Below, piece by piece: positions 35,429-44,197 of a stretch of 64,000 nucleotides of DNA. The number at the start of each line of letters is the position of its first letter. The first letter of the stretch is position 1. The translations under genes were made by a program, and so were the position numbers. The notes under the pieces are model-generated. The model was not told the origin of the DNA and searched no databases. It saw only the letters and a list, made by a program, of their open reading frames with translations. This DNA comes from CAVRIA01 sp963721115 (GTDB taxonomy: Bacteria; Desulfobacterota; Binatia; HRBIN30; CADEER01): contig CAVRIA010000022.1 of assembly GCA_963721115.1 (NCBI GenBank), positions 1-64,000 of the forward strand. Direction: 5' to 3'.

Positions 35429-37975
35429 ATGGGATCCTCTGTCGAACAAACAGAACGTCCCGCACTGTCCGTCATCGTGCCCGTTTTCAACGGTGAGGCA
35501 TTCATCGCCGACACCGTGCGAGCCCTCCTCGACTACCTGCGGACGCTGGGACGGCCCGCCGAGCTGATCGTCGTCGACGACGGCAGCACCGATCTGACCG
35601 CGGCGCTCCTGGAACGGATCACGGCCGGAGCGGCGACTCCGGTGCAGGTGATCCGGAGCGAGCGCAACGAGGGCAAGGGGGCGGCGATCGTGCGCGGCAT
35701 GCAGGCGGCGCGCGGCGATGTGCGCGTCTTTCTCGATGCCGATCTCGCCTATCCGCCGAGCGAGATCGAGCGCGTTTGCCGGTCCCTTTCCGCCGGCGCG
35801 GACGTCGCCATTGCCAACCGGGTGGACCCCTCCTCGCGCTACGTCGTGAGCCCGTCCTTCTTCCGCTACCTCTACACGCGGCACGTCGCCGGACGTCTCT
35901 TCAACTGGATCGTGCGCCTGCTGCTGCTGCCGCGAATCCGCGACAGCCAGGCGGGCCTGAAGGGCTTCACCGCGGCGGCGGCGGAGCGCCTCTTCGCCGC
36001 GCCGTTACCGAGCGGCTTCAGCTTCGACCTGGGGCTGTTGCACCGCGCCCGGCGCCTGGGCCTGAAGATCGACCAGATCGGCGTTCTGTACCGCTACGAC
36101 AGCGAGCCCACGACCTTCCGGTTCCTGCTCGACACCGTCATCGTGTTGCGCGATCTGCTGCTCATCCGCCTCGGGTTCGTCGACAAGCTGCCTCCCGCGC
36201 TGGTGCGTCCGAACCGCGGGCGCGTCGCGCGGGCTCTGCAGACGGACGTCGCTCGCGCCGTCCTGATCGCGGTCACCGGCCTGTCGATGATCGCGCTCGT
36301 CGTCACCCGCGTGCCGTTTCCCCGCCCGACCGTGGCCCTGCTGGCGTGGATCGCGGCGCTGGCGGGCATCGCGCTCCTCGCCTGGCGCGCCGATGCAGGC
36401 GGGGCCGATCTGCGCCCGCACCTGTTCCACCGCCGCGGCGAAGCGCTGCTGTTCGCGCTCGTGTTCGCCGCCTGCGCCGTCCTCCGCTTCGCGCGCCTCG
36501 GCGAGCTGCCGCCCATGGTGCACCTCGACACCGCCGAGTGCGGGCTCATGGGGCTCAATCTGTTGCACGGCCAGGTGAAGGACGTGTTCGATTTCTCCCC
36601 CTGGTACAACACTCCCTATCTGAGCTTCCTGCCCTACGCGGCCAGCTTCGCGCTGGTCGGGCCGAACATCATCGGCCTGCGGCTGCCGTCGGCGATCCTC
36701 GGGACGCTGACCATCGTCCCGCTCTACCTGCTGGTGCGCACCTGGTTCGGATCCCGGGCGGCCCTGCTCTGCACCGCGCTGTACGCCGTCTCCCACGCGG
36801 CGATCCACTTCAGCCGCATCGGGCTGTGGAACATCCAAGTGCTGTTCTACGAGATCACCGCCTTCGCCGCGCTGGCCGTCGCCTTGCGCCGCGGCAGCGC
36901 CCTGTGGGCGGTCGGCGCCGGCGTCGTCTCCGGGCTGGCCCTGTACTCGTACACGGCGGGACGGCTGATCCCGATCGTCGCCGTCCTGTTTCTTGCGCTG
37001 CAGATCCTGCGCGGCGCGTGGCGTCACACCCTGCGCACGGCGTTCTGCTACGCGATCGGCCTCGCCGTCGCCGCGACACCGCTGGTGCTGGACTACGTCA
37101 AAGATCCGAGCGTGCTCGAGATCGACCGAACCGGCTCGGTGTCGGTGCTGGCGGAGATCAACCGGCACCACGTCGAGGCGACGCTCGGCACCGTGTCGAC
37201 GCCCGGGGTGCTGTGGGAGCAGACGAAGCGAACGCTCCTCGGCTTCGCGACTCTCGGCGACACCAGCACGCAGTACGGCACCGGCCAACCCCTGCTCTCT
37301 CCGTGGATGGCGCTGCTCGCCGCCGTCGGCTTCGCTCTGGCGCTGTGGCGCATCCGCGACCGGCGCTACCTCTTCCTCGTCCTGTGGACCGTGCTCGGCC
37401 TCGTCCTCGGCAGCATCCTGATTCTCGACCCACCGTCGTACACGCGGCTGATCATCCTCTTCCCGGTGCCCTTCATCTTCGTCGCCGTGTGCCTGGAGGC
37501 GCTGCTGCGGAGGAGCGGCCGCTGGATCCGCCTGCGCCGCGCCGACGTCGCGGCGATCTACCTCCTGCTCATCGCGGTGGCCACCTCCTTCAACCTGATC
37601 GGCTACTACCGCTTCGTCCGCTTCATGAACGACATGCCGCGCGAGTGGGACGTCCTGCGGGTGCTCGACCGCATGGGCACGACATACGACTACTACCTGT
37701 TCACCGGCCCCTTCCTGCTCGCCGACTCTCCGATCTTCCAGTTCTTCTCGCACGGCACCCGCGCCGTGACCGGCTTCTCCGAGCAGGACCTGCCCGAGCA
37801 CCTGTCGCGCGATGCCGCGTTCGTGCTCATTCCCGAGTTCCGGCGCATCGGCGAAACGATCAGCGAGCTCTACCCGGGCGCCGAGCGCGAGGTGATTCAG
37901 CAAGACGGGAGGCGCCAGATGTTCATCTATCGATGCACGGCGGACGACGGCTGCCGGAGGGATCTACACGAATGA
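35429..37975 (+). CDS. GT2-GT39 fusion: glycosyltransferase with polytopic GT-C domain
   Basis: An 848-residue fusion. Residues about 10-250 form a family-2 transferase close to dolichyl- or polyprenyl-phosphate glucosyl/mannosyl transferases: SVIVPVFNGEAFI, IVVDDGSTDLT, VFLDADLAYPPSEIE and DSQAGLKGFTAAAAERLF. From about 265 there are many membrane spans with the GT-C (ArnT/PMT-like, GT39/GT83) signature acid in LPPMVHLDTAECGLMGLN. One polypeptide could thus make a lipid-linked sugar and use it as donor across the membrane. The ATG at 35429 is preferred over upstream in-frame starts. Its stop overlaps the next ATG. It heads a four-gene surface-glycan operon. Confidence 0.82.
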   Translation: MGSSVEQTERPALSVIVPVFNGEAFIADTVRALLDYLRTLGRPAELIVVDDGSTDLTAALLERITAGAATPVQVIRSERNEGKGAAIVRGMQAARGDVRVFLDADLAYPPSEIERVCRSLSAGADVAIANRVDPSSRYVVSPSFFRYLYTRHVAGRLFNWIVRLLLLPRIRDSQAGLKGFTAAAAERLFAAPLPSGFSFDLGLLHRARRLGLKIDQIGVLYRYDSEPTTFRFLLDTVIVLRDLLLIRLGFVDKLPPALVRPNRGRVARALQTDVARAVLIAVTGLSMIALVVTRVPFPRPTVALLAWIAALAGIALLAWRADAGGADLRPHLFHRRGEALLFALVFAACAVLRFARLGELPPMVHLDTAECGLMGLNLLHGQVKDVFDFSPWYNTPYLSFLPYAASFALVGPNIIGLRLPSAILGTLTIVPLYLLVRTWFGSRAALLCTALYAVSHAAIHFSRIGLWNIQVLFYEITAFAALAVALRRGSALWAVGAGVVSGLALYSYTAGRLIPIVAVLFLALQILRGAWRHTLRTAFCYAIGLAVAATPLVLDYVKDPSVLEIDRTGSVSVLAEINRHHVEATLGTVSTPGVLWEQTKRTLLGFATLGDTSTQYGTGQPLLSPWMALLAAVGFALALWRIRDRRYLFLVLWTVLGLVLGSILILDPPSYTRLIILFPVPFIFVAVCLEALLRRSGRWIRLRRADVAAIYLLLIAVATSFNLIGYYRFVRFMNDMPREWDVLRVLDRMGTTYDYYLFTGPFLLADSPIFQFFSHGTRAVTGFSEQDLPEHLSRDAAFVLIPEFRRIGETISELYPGAEREVIQQDGRRQMFIYRCTADDGCRRDLHE

Positions 37976-38889
37976 CGAACGACAGCGCACGCACCCGATC
38001 CCGGCGGCGCATCGGGAGAACAGAGCCCGCAGATCGCCAGCGCCTTCTTCGCAAGGCAGGCGCCCTCGCCGCGCTCGTGCTCCTCTCGCTGCCGGCCACC
38101 GCGCGGGGCCAGGACACGGCACACCTGGCGGATCTCATGCGAGCCGGTCACTACGGGGAAGCCTACGACGCGATCGTGCACGCCGGTCACGAAAAGGACC
38201 CGGCCGCCCTGGAGAGCGCGGCGCGCACCTTGCTCGCCCTCTCGATCCAGAGCGAGGATTCCTTTCAGCGCTGGGCGGGCTTGCGGGCGGCGCGCTTTCT
38301 CGACGACGCCGAGCTGGCCGGCGCGGCGCGCAAGTACGTGCGCGACGGGGGCCGCTACGAGCAGGCGCTGGCGCTCGAGATTCTGGCCCGCTCCGATCCG
38401 AAGGGAAGTCGCGCCGACTTCATCGCCGCCCTGGACTCGCCCTATCGGACGGTGCGCATCCGCGCCCTGCGAGCGCTCGCTTCGCTCGACGAGGACCGCC
38501 CGGTCGACCGCGTCGCCACCGTCCTGACGGAAGATCCCGATCCCGATGTCCGCGCCCTGGCGGCGCGCGCGTTGCGGGTCTGGAACGCTACGCAGGCGAT
38601 ACCATCGCTCCGAAAGGCGCTCGACGACGAAGCCGACACGGTGCAGCAGGAGGCGGTGAAGACCCTCGTCGCCTTGGGGGACGACGGGATCGCGGACGAG
38701 ATTCGCCACCGCCTGTCGGAGACGCCGCCCGATCAGCGCGCCTCGGTCATGCGCCTGGCCGCCCTCGTTCCCGACCCCGATCTCATCCCCGACCTGGGTC
38801 CCGGTCTGGCCGACCCCGACCCCGACGTGCGCGCCGTCGCCGCCGGCGCCATCCTCTCGATCCTCGCGCACGTGCCGGACGAGAAATAG
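37972..38889 (+). CDS. Exported HEAT-repeat protein
   Basis: A 305-residue protein with a basic N-terminus and hydrophobic export segment (AGALAALVLLSLPATARG). The remainder is alpha-helical repeats of 30-35 residues: YRTVRIRALRALASL, DPDVRALAARALRVW, ADTVQQEAVKTLVAL and DPDVRAVAAGAILSIL, each matching HEAT or PBS-lyase-type repeats. These form a protein-interaction scaffold, probably periplasmic. ATGA overlap with the GT2-GT39 gene implies the product supports the same pathway, for example by holding the enzymes together. No catalytic motif is seen. Confidence 0.8.
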   Translation: MTNDSARTRSRRRIGRTEPADRQRLLRKAGALAALVLLSLPATARGQDTAHLADLMRAGHYGEAYDAIVHAGHEKDPAALESAARTLLALSIQSEDSFQRWAGLRAARFLDDAELAGAARKYVRDGGRYEQALALEILARSDPKGSRADFIAALDSPYRTVRIRALRALASLDEDRPVDRVATVLTEDPDPDVRALAARALRVWNATQAIPSLRKALDDEADTVQQEAVKTLVALGDDGIADEIRHRLSETPPDQRASVMRLAALVPDPDLIPDLGPGLADPDPDVRAVAAGAILSILAHVPDEK

Positions 38890-38896
38890 GAGACCG

Positions 38897-39527
38897 ATGA
38901 GCGTCGCCGAGCACTTCGAGCGCGCCGCTCGGGACTACGGCGCCCTGCGCGGCCGCTGGCCGCTGGGGGCGCTGCGCGAGCAGGAGCAGCGCGCTCTGCA
39001 CGATCTGGTGCGGCCGCGGCCCGGAGAGCTGGTGCTCGACGCCGGCTGCGGCGACGGCGAGACGCTCGCCTGGCTGCGCGACGAGGGTGCGCGGGCGGTC
39101 GGCGTCGACGTCACGCCGGCGATGGCCGCTCACTGCCGCCGTCGCGGCTTCGCCGTCGCGATCCAGGACATGCAGCAGCTCGGCGTGCAATCCCGCTTCG
39201 ACTGGGTCCTGTGCGTCGGCTCGCTCGAGTTCGTACTCGACCCGGCGGCGACCATCGCCGGGTTCGCCTCCTGGCTGCGGCCCGGCGGCCGCCTCGGGCT
39301 TCTCTATCCGCGCCGCCACCTGTTGGGTTGCGGTGTACGCCGCGTATCACGGCTTGCACGGCGTGCGCATCCATCTCTTTTCCCGGCCGCAGATCGAGGC
39401 GTACATGCGCGGCGCCGGACTGCGGCCGCTTCCCGACTGGCGCGACGGCGCCCTCTCGTCGATGTGCGTCGCGGAGCGACCCGCAGAGCGCGCCGGCGGC
39501 GGGACGTTGGAGGGGACGGCCGGGTGA
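38897..39527 (+). CDS. SAM-dependent methyltransferase (frameshift)
   Basis: About 209 residues. The class I methyltransferase motif I is LVLDAGCGDGETLAW (residues about 45-59), then GVDVTPAMAAH, IQDMQQLGVQSRFDWVLCVGSLEFV and SWLRPGGRLGLLYP. A +1 shift near 39325 (apparent extra T in CTGTTGGG) restores the family end VAVYAAYHGLHGVRIHLFSR and DWRDGALSSMCVAERP. Its stop overlaps the next gene start (GTGA), which supports the corrected frame as the real one. It follows the HEAT gene by 7 bp and is part of the glycan operon; the acceptor is unknown. Confidence 0.8.
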
Positions 39528-40345
39528 AGCGGCTGCTGCTCACCTTCGACGTCGAGGAGTTCGACTGGCCGGTGGAACGCGGGCACGCGCTCGACGCGGT
39601 CGTGCAGATGGACGTCACCTCGCGCGGTCTCGATCTCATCCTTCCCCTGCTGGCGAAGCACCGGGCGCGCGCCACGTTCTTCGTCACCGCGACCTACGCC
39701 CGGGCGCGGCCGGAACGGGTGCGGGCCCTCGCCGAGGCCGGGCACGAGGTTGCCTCGCACGGGCTCGGCCATCAGGACGATTACGGGCGCATGGACGAGA
39801 GCGAGGCGCACGCTCGCCTGACGGAGGCGCGCCGGGTGGTGGAGGACACAACCGGCGGGCCGGTGTACGGCATTCGCACGCCGCACCTCCTGCCCTGCCC
39901 GCCCTCGCGGCTGCTCGAGGCCGGCTTCTCCTACGACGCCTCCGCGCACCCGACCTGGGTGCCCGGTCGCTACAACGGTCTGCGCCGGCCGCGTGTTCCC
40001 TGGTTCGAAGACGGCCTGCTCCGCATTCCCATCTCCGTCCTGCCGGCGATCCGCCTGCCCGTCTCCTTCCTCTGGTACCGCGCCGCAGGCCCGCGCCTCG
40101 GTCCAATCGCGGCACGGCTCGCTGCGACCGGCTGCCCGTACCTGCACCTGTACTTCCACCCATGGGAGGCGGTCGACGTCCGTCCGTTCGGCATCCCGAG
40201 CTGGCTCGCCGTGCGTACCGGCGCTCCGTTCCTCGGCGCCCTCGATCGTCTCCTGGCTGGCTCCGAATCCCGGTTCCAAGCGGCGACGCTGGCGGAGCTC
40301 GCACGCGAGATGAACGAGACGAAAAGCGAGTTGTTGGGTTGTTGA
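39524..40345 (+). CDS. Polysaccharide deacetylase (NodB domain)
   Basis: A 273-residue deacetylase with GTG start. NodB motifs are LLTFDVEEFDWPV (catalytic and metal aspartates), VASHGLGHQDD (metal histidines) and YGIRTPHLLPCPPS. The TFDVEEFD form and late HPWEAVD are typical of the XrtA-locus/DUF3473-type deacetylases that act on exopolysaccharides. It starts inside the methyltransferase stop, so is coupled to it. It is the last gene of the GT2-GT39 / HEAT / methyltransferase set; together these would assemble, methylate and deacetylate a surface glycan or glycolipid. Confidence 0.85.
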   Translation: MKRLLLTFDVEEFDWPVERGHALDAVVQMDVTSRGLDLILPLLAKHRARATFFVTATYARARPERVRALAEAGHEVASHGLGHQDDYGRMDESEAHARLTEARRVVEDTTGGPVYGIRTPHLLPCPPSRLLEAGFSYDASAHPTWVPGRYNGLRRPRVPWFEDGLLRIPISVLPAIRLPVSFLWYRAAGPRLGPIAARLAATGCPYLHLYFHPWEAVDVRPFGIPSWLAVRTGAPFLGALDRLLAGSESRFQAATLAELAREMNETKSELLGC

Positions 40346-40366
40346 GTTGTTGAGTTGTTGGGGGAG
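40330..40366. repeat. GTTGTTG intergenic word repeat
   Basis: GTTGTTGGGTTGTTGAG repeats run over and beyond the deacetylase stop codon. They are the reverse complement of the CAACAACC words at 54-85, 530-570, 600-640 and 53110-53257. Confidence 0.6.
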
Positions 40367-40413
40367 GCGGAGGATGCTTCCCAGCGCGCCGGCCCGGGTC
40401 TATCGTGGCCCGC

Positions 40414-41051
40414 ATGCGCTCCCCCGAGGTGTTTCTCCCGGTGATCTTCCTGGCCTTGCTCTGTGCCGGCGTCGCCGCCGCGCAGTCGGCGGAGGACCTG
40501 GGCGCGAAGCGCCTTCCCACTCCGGGGGAATCTGAGGTTCTGCACAGCCAGCTCTTCAAGGTCGACGCGTCGCAGGTGCCCTTGCGCGCGCCGGAGGGCT
40601 TTCGCGTCAACCTCTTCGCCGAGGATCTCTCGATGCCGCGCGAGATGGCGCTTCTCCCGTCCGGCGACGTGCTGGTGGTGGAGAGCGCCGCCGGCCGTGT
40701 TCGCCGCCTGATCGACCGCGAGGGAGAGCAGTTTCCTCCTTCCTATCGGGGCGCGCTGTTCGTCGGCTTCCACGGAAGCTGGAACCGCGAGCCGCTGACC
40801 GGGTACAAGGTCGTCGCCTGCGCTTCGAGAACGGGAAGCCGGCCGGCCGGCCGCAGGACTTCCTCACCGGGTTCATCAAGGACGAGCAGCGCGGCTTCGT
40901 CTACGGGCGCCCGGTGGTCCCCTTCGTCGCCCGCGACGGATCGCTGCTGGTCAGCGACGACGACGCCGGTCGCATCCGGCGGGTCGCCTACGGAAAGAAG
41001 ACATCTTCCGGTGCGCGTGGCTCAGAGGCAAAATCACGACCGCCTCGTTGA
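40414..41051 (+). pseudogene. Decayed PQQ-dependent sugar/sorbosone dehydrogenase
   Basis: The N-terminus is normal: signal peptide (FLALLCAGVAAAQS) and EGFRVNLFAEDLSMPREM followed by LPSGDVLVVESAAGRV, the first blade of the PQQ beta-propeller. It then jumps, near 40730, straight to a C-terminal blade (FPPSYRGALFVGFHGSWNR), so about 200 residues of the usual 430 are missing. A -1 shift near 40812 is also needed to reach VRLRFENGKPAGRPQDF and GSLLVSDDDAGRIRRVAYG. Most propeller blades and catalytic residues are absent, so it should be inactive. The deletion differs from the simple one-base shifts elsewhere and is probably real decay. Confidence 0.75.
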
Positions 41052-41169
41052 TCGTTCGACCGCATCGACGATGAACATCCAGGAGCGATTCCACTCCGCC
41101 GGAGTCGAGATCGCGCCGCCGTCGCCCCTCTACAGCGTGCCTCGGTTCGCGTCGAAGAGTCGCTACTCG

Positions 41170-41565
41170 TCAGACCGCGCCGCCCACCGCACGCCTCGTC
41201 ACGCCGCGCGGCGTGAGAGCGCCGAGCACCACGGCGACGAGAAGAAGGGCAGGCACGTCTCCGAGCAGATGGCCGTGTTCCGCCGGGTCGACGAGCGCTT
41301 GCACCAACATGATGCCCCCGTGCACGGCGCTCGACCAGACCGTGAACCAGATGAGACTCAGGTGCGCATCGGGCTGTCGCGACGCCCAAATCAGAAAGAT
41401 GCCGAGCGTCGCGTAGACGCCGACGATCATCTGCTCGTATTCGTGCTGGCCGGGCTGCCATGCCCAGCCGGATGGCCACACGACCATGAGCGGGTACACC
41501 AGGAGAAAGGCGACTCCGAAGACGACCAGTGCGACGCGGAGCATCTGCTGGCGATCGTTTGCCAT
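41170..41565 (-). CDS. DUF6632-like four-helix membrane protein
   Basis: A 131-residue integral membrane protein with four hydrophobic segments and a pattern I associate with DUF6632: LVVFGVAFLLVYPLMVVWPS, YEQMIVGVYATLGIFLIWAS, and LSLIWFTVWSSAVHGGIMLV. Function is unknown. The ATG at 41565 follows a run of G (AAGGGGGGG); the frame is open upstream but without a site. It lies downstream of the inverted repeat at 41733-41794, on the same strand as DUF763 but probably transcribed separately. Confidence 0.7.
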   Translation of the reverse strand: MANDRQQMLRVALVVFGVAFLLVYPLMVVWPSGWAWQPGQHEYEQMIVGVYATLGIFLIWASRQPDAHLSLIWFTVWSSAVHGGIMLVQALVDPAEHGHLLGDVPALLLVAVVLGALTPRGVTRRAVGGAV

Positions 41566-41732
41566 CGAGAACCCCCCCTTTGTTGGCGTCAAGACGCAGC
41601 TTAAACGCCTTGGCGCTGAGCCGTCAACGCAACGACACGCAACGACGGCTATCAACATATCCCCCACCCCGATGACGATCGGCCGCGCGATGGAACAAGA
41701 GCGGGGCGGCAGTCCTGCATCGAGACCCTTAC

Positions 41733-41794
41733 CAGCCCGTTGAAAAACCCCGGACACGCTTGTCGAAGGGCGTTTCGATTTTTTCAACGGGCTG
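41733..41794. terminator. Long inverted repeat, likely bidirectional terminator
   Basis: CAGCCCGTTGAAAAA (41733-41747) and TTTTTTCAACGGGCTG (41779-41794) are perfect 15-bp arms with a 31-bp spacer. The A/T runs next to GC stems give an intrinsic terminator in both directions. It lies 20 bp past the DUF763 stop. Similar CCCGTTGAAAAA hairpins are frequent interspersed elements in deltaproteobacterial-type genomes (recollection, not checked). Confidence 0.75.
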
Positions 41795-41814
41795 TTACGC
41801 CGGCTCGAGCCCGA

Positions 41815-43092
41815 TCAGAGCAGCTTGAGCTGCCGGGAGCGGACCCGCCGGCGACGTTGGGGCGCTTCGTCCTCGGGCTCGGCGGGGCCGAGGACGGTTC
41901 TGCCGCCGTAGTCGGCCGAAGCGGCCCGCTCCGCTTCGATGAATTCGTCGAAGCCGGGGCCGCTTGCGGTCTGCTCGAGGAGCCGCGCCTGCCGGTCGAG
42001 GCGGCGGATCGCGGCGAGCCCGTCGTCCTGGCCGAGCTTGGCGCGACGTACGGCGGCGCGCAGGACGCGAATGGTCTCGTCGTAGACGCGAAGCGGCACC
42101 GGAAACGGATGGCCGTCCTTGCCGCCGTGCGCCATCGAGAAACGCGCCGGATCCGAGAACCGGCACGGGGCGCCGTAGACCACCTCGCCGACCATGGCCA
42201 GCGCCGCCACGGTGCGGGCGCCGACTCCGGGCAGGAGCAGCAGCTCGGTGAAGTCCTCCGGGCCGCGCTCCGCCGCCGCGGCGAGCGTGCCGCGCAGGCG
42301 GCGCAGCAGAACATCGGTCGGCCGCACGTCGTGGTGCGCCGGCAGGGACAGATGTGGAATCGGCGCGCGCGCGCGATCCATCGACTCGCGGATCTTGTGC
42401 AGCGCCGCCATCACGCGCTCCGGATCCCCGCGCGTCAGCTGCAGCTGCCAGAAGCGCGAGTCCTCGGCGCGGCGATCCGCCAGGTTCACGATGCGCCCGC
42501 GATTGGGCCCCTCGATCGCCGTATGCGGCTCGTCCAGAAAGCTCTCCAGACCCTCGGACAGCCAGTGATAGCGCCGCGCCTGGCGGCGCACCGCGTCCAT
42601 CCCCTGCTGAACCACCGCCCACTTGCCGTCGTCCGTCACGACGAAGCTGTGCAGGTAGAGCGTGAAGCCGTCCTGCACGGCGGCGCTGTCCACCTTGGCG
42701 ACCAGGCGGCTCGTGCGCGCCAGCCTCTCGCCGTCGACGCCGGTGCGCTCGGCCAGATCGATGAGCTCGGCGGGCGTTCGAAGCGAATGGGCGCCGCGAC
42801 CGCCGCAGACGTGGATGCCGAGCTCGTCTTCCAGCGGCTGCAAGCCGCGCTTGAGGGCGCCCATGACGCTGGTGGTGATGCCCGAGGAGTGCCAGTCCAT
42901 GCCCATCACCGCGCCGAAGGACTGGAACCAGAAGGGCTGTGCCAACCGGCGCAGGAGCTCGTCGCGCCCGTACTCGTGCACGATGGCCTCGGCGATGACG
43001 CGGCCGAGGCGCGTCATGCGATCGGCCAGCCAGCGCGGAACGTGCCCGCCGTGCAACGGCAGATCGGCGCTACCGGTGCGTCGTCCCATCAC
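41815..43092 (-). CDS. DUF763 family protein (putative nuclease with HhH)
   Basis: A 425-residue member of DUF763, a family best known in archaea and scattered in bacteria. Landmarks are LPLHGGHVPRWLADRMTRLG at the N-terminus, FGAVMGMDWHSSGITTSVMG near 60, the GGRGAHSLRTP loop near 98, and the late helix-hairpin-helix LLLLPGVGARTVAALAMVGE near 285. The C-terminus is very basic (RRRRVRSRQLKLL), fitting nucleic-acid binding. Function is unproven; structural ideas link it to DNA repair nucleases. It is followed by the terminator at 41733-41794. Confidence 0.85.
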   Translation of the reverse strand: MMGRRTGSADLPLHGGHVPRWLADRMTRLGRVIAEAIVHEYGRDELLRRLAQPFWFQSFGAVMGMDWHSSGITTSVMGALKRGLQPLEDELGIHVCGGRGAHSLRTPAELIDLAERTGVDGERLARTSRLVAKVDSAAVQDGFTLYLHSFVVTDDGKWAVVQQGMDAVRRQARRYHWLSEGLESFLDEPHTAIEGPNRGRIVNLADRRAEDSRFWQLQLTRGDPERVMAALHKIRESMDRARAPIPHLSLPAHHDVRPTDVLLRRLRGTLAAAAERGPEDFTELLLLPGVGARTVAALAMVGEVVYGAPCRFSDPARFSMAHGGKDGHPFPVPLRVYDETIRVLRAAVRRAKLGQDDGLAAIRRLDRQARLLEQTASGPGFDEFIEAERAASADYGGRTVLGPAEPEDEAPQRRRRVRSRQLKLL

Positions 43093-43140
43093 GGAGAGAG
43101 TACCGGCATGCCCGAGGCACGTAAACCCGGGGGACTCTGG

Positions 43141-43192
43141 TGAAGGATCCGATCGATCGGACCCATCGGACCGATCCGTCCGATCGAATCCA
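43141..43192. repeat. Cluster of GATCGG/CCGATC words
   Basis: Alternating GATCCGATC, GATCGGACC, CATCGGACCGATCC and GTCCGATCG words give several overlapping short palindromes in 50 bp between the divergent DUF763 and lipoprotein genes. It is another example of intergenic short-word repetition, with a different word. Confidence 0.5.
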
Positions 43193-43237
43193 CCGCCGCA
43201 ATTGACAAGGCGCGCGGCGCGGCCCTATCGGGTGGGC

Positions 43238-44140
43238 GTGACTGCGTGGCGTGCTCGATTGGCAGCGGGGCTGCTGGCGGCTCTGTGCGCCGCCTGCTCC
43301 TCGGCCCCGGAGGCGAAGCGCTCGAAAGGCCCGCGATTGCCCGAGGGCGAGGCGGGAAGAGTGCTGGCGCGGGCCATCGACGCGGCGGGGGGATGGAATC
43401 GGTGGATGGCGCGCCGCGACGTCAGCTTCATTTCCACCCTGAACGTGATCGACCGCGGCCGGCAGATTTCGTCGGAGAGCATCGGCTGGTACAGGGCCCC
43501 GCTGCACGCCGGGGCGAAGGCCCGCATGGACTCCATCGGCCTGCCGAGCTCGGTGATCTTCGGGATCGACGGAGACCAGACGTGGATCTTCAGCGACGGG
43601 AAGCCGATCGTCGACAGCGACCAGCTGGCGGTGACGCGCTTCGAGATGGTCAGCGGCCTGTTCTGGTTCTCGCTTCCCTTTCTCGCCGCGGAGATTCCCG
43701 CCACGGTCACCTCTCTTCCCCCCGTCGACGACGCCGACGGCCACTGGGAGCGCCTGAAGATCGTCTTCGACGATCCGAACCCGATGGTCCCGGGGCCGTG
43801 GTTCGTTCTCTACCTGAACCACGACACGGGGCTGATCGACCACGTCCACGCCGAGCTCGAGGCACCGTTCCTGCGCCAGCGACTCTGGGTCGGCAAGTGG
43901 CTCCGCTACCGAGACTGCGACGGCATCGAGAGGGAACGGCAACGGCAGTTCTTCCCCGCCGACGCGGACGGGCGCATCATCGGTCCGCTGGTCGCCGAGC
44001 AGTTTGTCGAGCACGTGCACTTCGACAACGGCTATCCGGCGGCGTTGTTCGAACGCCCGGGTGGCGAAACGGTGCACGAGGCGCCGGTCGCGAACCCCCC
44101 AACGGCGCCGGCGGACGAGTCGGGCCGGCCGGCCATCTGA
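43238..44140 (+). CDS. Lipoprotein of unknown function
   Basis: A 300-residue lipoprotein. The GTG at 43238 opens a signal peptide with lipobox LCAAC (Cys about 19). The mature part contains GGWNRWMARRDVSFISTL and later DTGLIDHVHAELEAPFLR, reminiscent of the LolA/LolB-like fold of outer-membrane lipoprotein carriers, with many beta strands (QTWIFSDGKPIVDS, WFVLYLNHDTGL). This is suggestive, not certain. It is followed 57 bp later by the CCA transferase gene. The stretch ends in a Pro/Ala-rich tail. Confidence 0.6.
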   Translation: MTAWRARLAAGLLAALCAACSSAPEAKRSKGPRLPEGEAGRVLARAIDAAGGWNRWMARRDVSFISTLNVIDRGRQISSESIGWYRAPLHAGAKARMDSIGLPSSVIFGIDGDQTWIFSDGKPIVDSDQLAVTRFEMVSGLFWFSLPFLAAEIPATVTSLPPVDDADGHWERLKIVFDDPNPMVPGPWFVLYLNHDTGLIDHVHAELEAPFLRQRLWVGKWLRYRDCDGIERERQRQFFPADADGRIIGPLVAEQFVEHVHFDNGYPAALFERPGGETVHEAPVANPPTAPADESGRPAI

Positions 44141-44197
44141 CGGCGTTGGCGGAACCGCGCCGCGGTCACTAAAGTGGAAGTCGCGGTGCGACACGAC

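Noticed and set aside
36005..37903. Long minus-strand frame opposite the GT2-GT39 gene
   Set aside because: Antisense shadow of a GC-rich gene with recognised domains; no ribosome site or family pattern.
43141..43192. GATC-rich cluster as replication origin
   Set aside because: No DnaA boxes, AT-rich unwinding element or dnaA/dnaN neighbours; only 50 bp of repeated words.
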